From NCBI GenBank assembly GCA_030142905.1, contig JASJOG010000242.1:1-64000 (forward strand): a DNA stretch of 64,000 bases. The letters are read 5' to 3'. The notes below the pieces were generated by a model that was given only the letters and a program-made list of their open reading frames with translations, was not told the DNA's origin and searched no databases. This DNA is from Heliopora coerulea. Its lineage: Eukaryota; Cnidaria; Anthozoa; Scleralcyonacea; Helioporidae. The translations under genes and the position numbers were made by a program. Each line of letters begins with the position of its first letter. Within the stretch, counting starts at the first letter, position 1. Positions 32,901 through 44,900 of this stretch are shown piece by piece.

Positions 32901-35900
32901 ATAACGAAACTATAACCAATACTAACCTTATTCCTAACCCTAACCCTAACTAAATACATGTTGTTATAATAATATTAAATCCAGTTTTCCTTGCGTTATG
33001 TCTGTCAAAATTTTCTCGTCAAATCTCACTTTACTCGACTTCTGAGCCAGCAATACTGGTCAGCATCCAGGTGCGACGTTAAACTGCACTCTAGCCTTGT
33101 ATTTAAAGAGGCATCGATAGATAAATGTTTACTAAATTAATTCGCCTTGTTTCCCCACACAATTCTTGATGTTTGAAAATCAAATCAAACACACCTTTTT
33201 TGTGTACGATGTATTACAGCAAGATTTAAGTGCAACTAGTCTACCGAAAGTAGAACTCTTATTTTTTGACAGTATTTAAAGATGACGACGCTATATAGTT
33301 AATTGTTAATGTGTTTATTTTCTGATAGTGACTTTGAAATAAACTCGAAATATTACAATTTTATGATAGCCTCATCTTGTGATTAATCCAAATCTTGAAT
33401 TTCAAGATATCGATATCTTTCGAAATATGCTTTATTTTATATAAACAACTGTTACGTTACGGGGCTTTAAACTCATTTTCTTTTGTATTTACTACATCCA
33501 AGGTCGGATGAACCTTACTGGTGCACGATTGGTAGGCTCGAATCTTCTGTACGAAGGACAACTATTGTTGAATGGCAACTATTTTTGTGATCCACAATGG
33601 TCCTTTGAAAACTCGGATACCGCTTGTCAGCAGTTGGGGTATCCTGGGACGAGTGCCGAGAACTGGAGAGGTCGTTCTATTGGAGTTAGAGATAATTCAA
33701 TGAGAGATGTACCTGAAGTAAGGTCGTTTAGGTGTACTGGGAAAGAAAGTTCTCTGAGTTTGTGTCCGCAAACCGTAGACGCTGGAGCTGTTTGTTCAAG
33801 TCAAAACTATGTCAAAGTAACGTGTAAGTAATTTTGTTATATCACTATTTTGATAATCGGTTGTAAACACTGAGGGTTGTTATACAACAAGCCAGAATTG
33901 AAATCTTTGGCACCGAAAAGCCATAACATCGCAGTGGGAGCCGGAACCAATTTCAAAGTAAAAGCCTGTGAAAGAAAAGCAGTTCCCAACAAGGTTTTGA
34001 ATTATTCGAAGGTAAATTTCAACTCAACTGATTTACAGCTAAAGGGCTTAGCCAAACAATTGACAAAATCAGGAATTATTAATTTTGGATAAATTGAGCA
34101 ATCATCAGTAAACAAGCAACAAGAAAACTAAATGATTAACAGACAAAGGACGAGAATCGTTTGTTCAGTGGTTGCTATGATACAATAGATTTCACCAAAT
34201 TGGTACATTTGTGAACTAGAAAAGAAGAAATAATTCCAGAGGAGTCAGTTGTGTCATGTATTAGTTGTAGACTTTGTTGGTAATAATATAATTTACTTTG
34301 TTTAAAACCCTTTTAATTTTCGTGTTCACCTAGCTGTAGACTTTTTTGGTAAAAAATATTGTTTACTTTGTTTAGAACCCATTTAACTACACTGTTGAGC
34401 TATTATCTTTGGGTAAATTGAGCAAATCATACAGCAGTCAAATTCTTTTGATAGCATATCATTCTTCTGTTTCAATCTGTTCTTATTTGACATTATTTCT
34501 AGGTCAAACATTCATTCGTCTTGTTGCATCAGACATCCCTCTTCAAGGAAGAGTGGAAGTTATCCATAAAGGGATCTGGGGAACAGTGTGTAATACTGGC
34601 TGGAGCAGAGAGGATGCTAGAGTGACCTGTAGAGAACTGGGTTTTTACGATGTCCTAGATCATTCGTTTCGTATGTTTAACCGCGCCACAGGGAGTATTT
34701 GGCTTCGCAATTTACAATGCGATGGAGACGAGAAGTCTTTGGTTTTATGCAAACATGAAAAATGGAAAAAGAATTCTTGTCGATACCACAGTAACGATGT
34801 CGGCGTGAAATGTGAGTATTAACGTAAACTATACACCTAGCTAGAAATAAGGGACAGGATGGCGTATCTTGACAGTAAAGTACTGGCACTACCTTTCAGT
34901 AACTCCCAACTGAATATAGCGGATGTAACGGTGGTAAGAGGTTAAGTGACAACCTCGTTACCAGTTCTGTTTGTCATGGGCTGGGCTAAGATGGCGACCA
35001 GTTTAAAAATGCGAGAACAAATAGCCTGGAAAGGTTAAAATAAGCAGTACTTGCTCATCATTTAGCTTCAACCCTGAAAGAAACTGTAGCTCTGTAACAT
35101 TTAAACGGACGTTGTGATTTCTCACCGTTCTCTTTTGTCCTTATGTGATATTCAAATTTGAATTAACAAATAGAAAATTGTTTGAGTATCTCTGTGCTAT
35201 GATAGAAACATGAATGAGATAATTTCAAATTGAAAATCTCTGGTGAAAAGACGAGACGTAGCCGAGTGTTTTCTGGTATTTTTTCGCTTGGAATGGCGTC
35301 ATTCATGTTTCTATCATAGTACAGAGACACGAAAGCTATTTTGTATTTGTTTTATAAAATAATTAAGTTTTTTCCGAATTTTCGTGACATCATCAATGTC
35401 TCTGTACTCTAATACGTAATGAAAATGATTTCAGAGTGTCTCGTTACTCTGAGAGAAAATGAGGCTCGAGCAGTCAGAGCGTGCGTAGGACGCCTATTAT
35501 TTTACAAATGTTCAATAAAATATCACCTCAATTATATTTGTCAGGTTCTGTCTGTGTTGAAGCTCTTCTCAAAGACCAAAGGAAATTTCCCGACTATATC
35601 TTCAAAGCCAGCGCCATCCGTTCTCCTGATTACGCTGCAAAATATGGTCGACTGTACAGTCCACGACCTTGGTGCTTGCCCAACAATAAAGTAAACGTAA
35701 ACCAATTTCTGGAAATACATCTTCCAGGCATTTTTTCTCTGTCAGCGGTTGCTACTGTTGGAGGAAGTCTGGGATATGTGACGTCATACAAGCTGCTGGG
35801 TGCTGTAGACGGAAGTGGATGGCGATATGCCACTGTGAACAATCAGGAGGTTATTTTCCATTGATTGTATTGTGGTGTACAGTAGTCTCCCGTTATTACG

Positions 35901-38900
35901 AACTCGGTTATCTCGAACCTCTCGCATCTCGAACACACTTCGGTTACCCTTGGTTTTGATCTATATTTTTCAGTATTTCACTATTGTGTATCTCAATCTC
36001 GGTTATCTCAAATCCCCCGCTATCTCGAACACTTTTTCTTTCCCCTTGATACAAATTAAGCTGCTTTATGAGATATATATTTTAGATTACACATACATTT
36101 TTATTATATATTAACTTTCACCTTAACTCGCCATCTGGGTCTCGGTAAATCAATGGTTAGAGCGTCTCACCGGTCATCAGAAGGTGGCGTGTTCGATCCC
36201 AGTCTGGGGCTCAGAAATCTTTTTTTCTGAGGATAGAGCTTGACGAACGTTCATCTATCATATTCGCAGGTTTATCTCGAACAATCAATGAAAATGACTC
36301 GTTGAAATATGAAAATAGTGAAACGTTGCTAATAAATGAACGTTAGTAGACATTGTTTTCACTTTGGTTCGTTCACTTAAACTGAACTTCTTATAGTGTG
36401 AGATGGTCTCTGCTTATAGTCGCCGCTTGATGTTACTTAACACTATGTCAGAATAAAAGGTACCATCAAGGATAACATACAGTTGCAGCATTTCTCTCTT
36501 TTTAATGAAATAACGTACCTTTTGTCGACCCTCCTTTATCGTGAACTCTCGTTATCTCAAACTATTTTTCGTTTTCCTGGAGAGTTTGAGATAATGTTAG
36601 ACTGCTGTATTTGTTTAACAATTAAACAAGTAGGAGTTTTCTATGAGCAGATATGCATCGAGGTTCCAGCCGAGTTGATAATCTATCATGGAAAAGGAAG
36701 ACGCTTGAGTATGATATTGGTGTGTACTTGTTGAGATTTCAAAGTTCTCTGATTTAAATATTCATTCGTACTTTTAGCTTATTCCTGGCAACACTAATAA
36801 CAACACACAGAATGTGATACGGAGAGGATTAGAACCTAGTTTTCAAGCTCAGACAGTTCGTTTTGTTCCGAAGAGTTGGATCGGCATTCCTTGTTTGAGA
36901 GTGGAACTGTGTGGTGAAGGCAAGTGTTCAAGACATAGTTAACGTCAGTGTTGTAAAGCCTATTTATTGCGTGGGTATTAGGAAAACAAACGTTTAAAGC
37001 TTGTAAACAGCTAAAATAGGAAGAACGAAATACTAACTTGACGAGCGAAAGTCCTTCATAATGTACGGTTCACTCTGTTAAAGAGGTTTTCTTCGATATG
37101 CGAGCATTTCATTTTCAAATTTCTTAGGTTTATCGACTATAAATTGGGATAATGGTTCTTCCGAGTCCACTTAGAAAAGTTGTGAGCTTAGAATACGAAC
37201 TTAGAGCTTTAATCACACCATGTATCAGACGCAATAAATTAGAGTGTGAAGAGGTTGGATCACGAGTTGAACTCTTGAAGTTATGTTCAGAAACTTTCAA
37301 ACGATAATAGAGTCATGTTCGTGATATGAATGCTCGATTTTGTATGGACTGTTTGAAAATGTTTTGGCAAGCTGAGTATAAATACAATTACTGCATGCCT
37401 GTTAAGTTCTTGGACTTTCGCTTGTTAATCTGCTTTCGCCTTTACCATATGAGCTAAGTTTTATCCAAATGAAACTGCTTAGTCCCGTGAAATAATTTGT
37501 TAAGTTAAATTGGAAAAGCTACTGCAACACGCTTTTTCATGTTTGTGTAGAGTCGGAGAGTCCGTCGGTCAATTGCCCTTTCTTTGGTTAATATAACCGT
37601 TTAACCATACTTTCGTCCGTTTGTTCGGAAGTCCGTTAGTCCGTTCGTCCTTTCGTCCGTTAGTCCGTTCATCCTTCTTTCCGTCAGACCTTCTGTTCAC
37701 TATTTCGTTCCTTCGTCCCTCTGTCCCGCTATCCGTTCCTCTTTCCCACCTTCCATCCGTCCGTTCATTTGTTCAGTAGTCCATTCGTCCTTTCCGGCAG
37801 ACCTGTTCACTCATACCTTCGTCCGTCCGTCCGTCCGTCCGACCTTCCGTTCATCCGTTTGTTTGTCTATTCGTTATTATTATTATTATTATTGTTTAAT
37901 CTTATTTAAAACACGGTAGCATTTCAGTGATGCTGATTTTCAAATGGCCGTGTATCACTAATAAAACTAACATTAACATTCTATTTTATACTTAGACGGA
38001 CACAATTATTCTAGTTATTAACAAAATAAAATTATAGATTTGAAATTCTACTCGAAAACTACTTCTAATATTCATAAGAGTGCTTAATTTACTATATCTA
38101 ATTACTTACAAAAAGGTTTTTAATAAACGATTTGAATGATGTTAGTGACATATTACCTTTTATGACATTGTCGATTACTTTCTTAGGTAATTTGTTCCAG
38201 GACACAGCTCCTTGATACGAGAAACTCTTCTTTAAAAAATTTGTGCGAGGTTTAGGCAAATGAAGATATCGATTGTTACTACGAAGTTCGTGACTGGTAT
38301 TGCTGTTTAGATTAAATAACTGAGATAGGTACTTTGGGCTTAGTCCTCGTAGTGCTTTGAACGTCATTACCAATTGGCTTTCCTCTAAGATTTCTTTAAT
38401 GGATTTCCAGTTCAACATTTCAAAAATTTGGGATGACCTTTCATCATAAGTAGACCTTGTTATCACACGTGCAGCTCTTTTTTGTAATTTGTGGAGTTTC
38501 TTAATATGATCAGTGTTAGAATTTTGCCATACCGTAGAACAGTATGTAAAGTGCGGCAGAACGAGTGAGTTGTACATTGTTACCAAGACATCTTGTGTAA
38601 CAAAGTCTCGAGCTCTTCTTAATAATCCAATGCATGAGGATAAAGTTTTACATTGTTTTGCATTATGTTCATGCCATTTAAGTTTTTCGTCGATAATGAC
38701 TCCAAGGACTTTTTTAGTTTGAACACGTGATATTGGCTCATTCGCTAGACTGACGTTTATGTCTTCAGAGATAAGATCAAGTCTTTGCTGTGAGCCAATA
38801 ATCATATATTCAGTCTTTTCCTGGTTTAAAGTTAGTTTGTTTGTTGTCAGCCACATATGAACCATTTCTAAATCGTGATTTAGTTTTCCCTCAATTTCTG

Positions 38901-41900
38901 CCGATGACGATCCTTCACATGATAAACTGGTATCGTCTGCGAACATTACAGAACTAGTTTTAGTGAGACAATTTGGGAGATCATTTATATAGAGGAGGAA
39001 GAGCATAGGACCAAGGTTTGTCCCTTGTGGTACGCCACAATGAATAGATTTAGCATCCGACATTGTTTAATTTTACATATTTGTTTTCTGTCTTTTAAAT
39101 AGGATTGAAACCATCTATGCGCTGTCTCTCGTATTCCATAGAGCTGTAGTTTTGATAATAGTATGTTATGGTCAACAGTGTCAAATGCTTTTTTTAGATC
39201 TAGAAAAAGAACGCCATTAATTAGGTTGTTATCCATGTTCACAAGCCACTGATTTGTACAATTAAGAAGTGCGGTTTCAGTAGAGTGGCGAGATCGAAAG
39301 CCTGATTGGTTTGTTGAAATGATATTGTTTACCTCCAAATAAACCGTTACCTGTTTGTAAACAAGTTTCTCAAATACATTGGCGATAGCAGTAATAACAG
39401 ATATAGGTCGGTAGTTACCGCGGTCTGATTTTTCACCCGATTTATAAATTGGAGTGACTTTGGCAAGTTTCCAATCATCTGGAAAAATCCCAGTACGCAA
39501 GGATGAGTTAAACAAATAAGTAATCGTCGGTATTATCGAATTACCAGCTCCCTTGAGTAATTTAACAGAAATATTATCAAGACCCGGTGATTTACTTATT
39601 TTCAAGTTTTGAATAACGCAGTTTACTTCTTCATATGTTATATCGTGGAACTCAAATATAGACGATACCGGAGTCACATAACTAAGTGGATCAATGCCAG
39701 TGGAATAAATATTGTTTGCTAACTCTGGTCCGATTGAGCAGAAATAGTTATTGAACTCTTCAGCGATGTTTTTGTCGCCAGTCACATCCGACCCTTTTAC
39801 TTTAATACTGTTGATCATTGTTGATTTGGATTGCCTATTTAATAGTTTGTTTATAGCTAGCCAACACTCCTTGCTATTGTTGCAATTTTTTAACTTAGTG
39901 TTATAATACTTGGTTTTTTCATTTCTGATAAGTTTGGTGACTTGGTTTCTGCACAACTTATAGGCAATATGGTAGTTGTTCGATTTAAGTCTAACTGCTT
40001 TCTTTTTAAGATAGTCTCTACGATAACCAAGCTTTTTAATATCCTCAGTTATCCAAGGAGTGTGAGTACTTTTTACTTTACGAGTCCTAATGGGAGCATG
40101 GAAATTTGCAATTTTCAAGAATGTCGTCTTCCACTTTTCCCACATAATATTCGGGTCGGAGTGGAAGGTACACGTGGTAAATGCTTCACGAAGGTCGTTC
40201 TGAAAAGCGACAGAATCGAAGTGTTTAAATTGTCTTGTTTCAATAGTTTTCGGTCTCTGTTTCGGGAGGCTAATTTTGCGGCATATGTACACGAGGTCGT
40301 GATCGCTGATCCCCAGTCCAATGACTCCGCTATCGATGGTTTTAGTGTCTTCGATTTTAGTAATTACTAGGTCGATTAATGTGCTGGTATCTAATGTTGA
40401 TCTCGTCGGAATCTTAATATGCTGTTGCATTTGATAAATATCAAGAAGGTCTAAAAGTTTCTTCGTGTGTATGTTTGGTTTTGTAGTAAGTAGATCACAG
40501 TTGAAATCACCGGTGATAATTAAGTCCATATTCTCATTTTCAGCTAAATAAAGAAAATTCTCGAATTTGTCAAAGATCTCTACCGAAGAGTTGGGTGGGC
40601 GGTACCAAGTTGCTATTAAAAAGGGTTTGCATTTAGGTTTTTTGATTTCAAGACAAATTGCTTCTAACTCGTCTACGAGCAAATCGTCACGCCTAAGATG
40701 AGGAATGTTGTCTCGGACGTAAATTACCACTCCACCTCCATTTCTGTTTCTGTCACGACGGACTATATCATAGCCAGGGATCTCAACTGTGCCAACGTCA
40801 ATTTCACTATCTAATCTAGTTTCGTTCATAGTAAAGATTTCGAATTGATGTTCAGATAGGTAAGCTTTCAGTTCATCGATGTGTTTTATCAGGCTGGCAA
40901 TATTTAAATGTTCAATTCTGAATCCCTTAAGTTTAGGATAATTAGAAGTGTGTGATAACAAGGCTGCGTTCTCGTTATTTGTCATGGAGCTGTGTTCATC
41001 AGGAATTATGTCATTGGTTAGTCAATACTGATTAAAGTTTTTAAAAAACTTAATGAAATTCGCAGCCATAATAGCAGATCCTGCTCTAGTGAGGTGTAGA
41101 CCAAAAGAGTTTAGGTGGTTACTCTTAATGTTTTCGTGAGATATTACGCCCCATTTTCTCTCGCTACACAATTTAGAGATGTTCGTATTTACCTCATTGA
41201 TCTTCCCTGAAAGGTTAGGATCATCTGTCCTGGTGATCACTTGCGATATGGCTACTTTAGACTTAGGCAGACAACTGAGGATTTGTTCTCCAAGGGCACA
41301 AATATCTTCTGTTATTGTTTGGGCTGACTTGTTCTTCAGGTCATTTGTTCCTACATAGATAACAATGCATTCAGGTGAAGATTCTAACGTAGGATTAATA
41401 TAATGTTTCACATCTTTCAGGCGAGCTCCAGGGAAGGTTTTGACGCTAACGCTTCTCTTCAGGTTTCTACGCAGTCGGTTGGGATTAAGCATTCTAAGCA
41501 TAGAATCTCCAACTATGGTAATTTTGCAACGACTAGGTGAAGAAGAAGGTTGACCATTGGAGTGTTCGACAGAATTAGTCGTTGAATTATTCGTTCCTGT
41601 CTGTTTATGCTTTTGTTTTAAATCACTTCTGTCATTTGTCTGTTGAATGTTTTGCGGCGTCTCATCTTCATCTTGAGATAGTTCACTGAGAACTTCATAT
41701 CTGTTGACGACTTCGTCAGGGGGAGCAATGATGCTATTCGTTTTACGTTTTCCAGTTGATTGACGTACAGTGTGCCATTTCTCTACTTGGGCCTTTTCAG
41801 GGTTTAATTCATTTGTGCTTTTCTTCTGCGATCCGCATGCCTTGTAATTGTTTATAAGTTTATCGGATGACTCGACGTTCACGCATACCTTTCGGTAGTC

Positions 41901-44900
41901 GTCATATATGAGTTTAATGGCCGTAAGTAGACTTGATTTTTCATTCTCTACATCTTTGATTTTCGTATTCAAATCAGCTATAACGTAAGAAACGGTATTG
42001 ATTCTGTCCCTAAGAGCTTCATTTTCTTTCTTTAATTGGCTGTTTTCTCTCTGTAGCATGGTAAGACACCGCTCAACGAGATCATCGGTCACGCGAGATT
42101 TATGACCATTGTCGTGGATTGTTGGTGTTAATGGGCTTTCAGGCATCTTATTGAAGTGAAAACGGTGCTGACTAAACTCTTCTGTAATTTTAGTCACTTG
42201 GGATTTTAATTCCTCAATAGCACATTCCAGTGTGGTTATTCGATCATTAGTTATGCAAGAAAATGGCAATGGCTGATTTTGTTCTTGCGATGTACCTTCA
42301 TCTACAAGTTGTTCGCTGTCTTCACAAACCTGCATGTCATCTTTACTACCAAGTGGAGCATAGATTATCGAGGAAAATTTTGCCTTGATTTCTTTGGCCT
42401 TTAGTCCACCCACAGTAACCGTTTGCTTAGAAGGATACCAGCGAATCGACACGTCATCAGTTTCGATCAACTTGCATTCACCACCTGGCGAAGTCCATTT
42501 GGCTTTAATGTTAATAACATCCTCCACAAACTTCTGCAACGATTCAAAATCTCCAAACCATTTAAGCTTTCCTTTGCTAGTGATTTCAAACAGCTTCCTT
42601 CTTTTATCGCAATCACTAACCAGTGAATCCTCTACAATTTGATCGGAGCTCATCCGTCCGTCCCCTAGTCTGTCCTTATATCCCTCTGTCCGTCCCTCTG
42701 TCCCGCCATTCGTCGGTTTCTCCATTCATTAGAAACAGATAAATAGTCATTCCTAAACAAATGCACGTTTTCAGTGTGTTTGGTTTTTTCTTTTATAGAA
42801 ATTCCACGGTGCTATCCTCCAAACATCACGGTCAGCAGGGTAACGTCTACATCAGCGAGAATAGACTGGAACCGACTGTCTGTTCCAAAAACAGGAACAG
42901 ATCACTATAAGTACTCAGTGAATCTGTCGAGACTGCAAGACAACTATCAGTATTTACGTACCACAGAACAAAGTTATCAGTACATCAACGATCTTCGTCC
43001 ATATCGTCAGTACAACTTCACAGTAACTGCGGTGGATTTAGAAGAGTGTTTTGACGATGGTTACTCCAGTAATTTTACAACAAAAGAGGATGGTAAGTCG
43101 TTGTTGTTGTTTTGTTTGTTGTACTGTGTGCATAATTGTGTCGTTTTCATCTACAAAAACCCATGTAACAAAATAAGTAATAAATAAATAAATGACTAAC
43201 TAACCAACTAAATTAATGGATAAACATACAAACAAATAATAGCTAGCTAACTAACTAACCGACCTACCGACTGACCGAATGAATGAATAAATAAATAAAT
43301 AAATAAGTAAACAAGTAAACAAAAATTAAGTGGTTCGTTAGTTGACTTACTGATGGATGGACGCACAGGTTGATTAATTGTTTGAACGATTGGTTGATTG
43401 ATTGATTGATTGATTGATAAAAAGTAAGAACCCGAGTCATTCGACTCTGAGGTGACCGTTTCTGAGGCTATGGAAACTTCAGTTGCCACCACCAATAGTC
43501 TTTCTCAGCACAATAATAATCTTTACGATCAACCCTAATAAAAATGTCATAATACATCTAAGTTCAGACGATTTACATTATACGGCTAAAAATCTACGTT
43601 TCGATGAATGATCCATCCTGTCTTTTTTGTATCAGCATCAAAGAAACTGGAAGTTCGTGTCGGACGCCTCATGATGTATATTCTCTCTGCAATGTGGTGT
43701 TTGAGCTAAATTAATTCGGTGTTCTCAAAATTTTATAAAAATAGGGTACTGCGTAGACAGTGATAAATAAAGTAAAAAGTTCAAAGGTTGGTAACTACTG
43801 TGATTGATTGTTTGATTTGATGATTTGATTTTTTGAGTTCAGTCTCAGCAATTACCAACCTCTGAACTTTCTATCTTCACAAAATTTTGTCGTTTGCTAA
43901 TTCTATTTCCGAGGAAAGTTTTAAGCATTTAATATCTCAAGAGCTTTCATTTCTTTTGTCATCTTAGCCCCGAGTGCGCCTCCAAGGGATATTAAAGTTG
44001 AAGAACTCCAATCAACAAGTCTACGCCTCACTTGGTCTCCACCGAGTGTAGAAAGTCAAAATGGAGAGATCACGAATTATACCGTTTGTTATTCCAATAT
44101 CCCCACGGGAAATTGCAGTAATAATAGTTATTTCACGACGGAATATCCATCTGCAACAATAAACGGTCTCCAAATGCAAACAATGTACTACTTCCGAGTA
44201 CGAGCGTATACTCGAATAGGGCCTGGGCCTTATTCAATCGAAAGAAAAACAATAACAGACTCAGGTCAGTGTTCTCAGTCTCGTGTTTGCCCAGACGAAA
44301 GGTCTACCTAAGTTTCACATATGATCACATCTGGTTGAACTGTTGGTGTGCAACACAACATTTATTGTTTGTTTACAACTTGTTCACAGCGCGCCGTACA
44401 ACATTGTTCACAGTATGCAGCACAACATTGTTGACACTGTACTACACAACATTATTCACAGTATGCAGCACAACATTGTTGACACTGTACTACACAACAT
44501 TGTTCACAGTGTGCAGCACAACATTGTTGACACTGTACTACACAACATTGTTCACAGTATGCAGCACAACATTGTTGACACTGTACTACACAACATTGTT
44601 CACAGTATGCAGCACAACATTGTTGACACTGTACTACACAACATTGTTCACAGTATGCAGCACAACATTGTTGACACTGTACTACACAACATTATTCACA
44701 GTATGCAGCACAACATTGTTGACACTGTACTACACAACATTGTTCACAGTGTGCAGCACAACATTGTTGACACTGTACTACACAACATTGTTCACAGTAT
44801 GCAGCACAACATTGTTGACACTGTACTACACAACATTGTTCACAGTATGCAGCACAACATTGTTGACACTGTACTACACAACATTATTCACAGTATGCAG

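Larger units (their letters stand above)
37874..42653 (-). mobile_element. Near full-length CR1-like non-LTR retrotransposon
   Basis: About 4.8 kb on the minus strand. The order is ORF1 (41022-42653), ORF2 (38098-40985) with endonuclease and reverse transcriptase, a ~200-nt 3' UTR, and an (ATT)n tail read on the plus strand as ttattattattatt at 37874-37893. SGNH-esterase ORF1, EEP endonuclease and a microsatellite tail point to the CR1/L2 group. There is almost no 5' UTR before ORF1. The flanking TCCGT array shows no clear target duplication; comparison with gene 1 suggests a few bases were lost. It inserted after the gene duplication, since gene 1 has no trace of it. Confidence 0.85.

Noticed and set aside
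39942..40370. 142-codon + strand frame inside the LINE
   Set aside because: Antisense shadow of the endonuclease/RT frame of the minus-strand LINE.
42654..42725. N-terminal extension of the LINE ORF1 (24 residues rich in Gly, Arg, Thr)
   Set aside because: Encoded by the flanking TCCGT minisatellite; the element proper begins at the ATG at 42653.
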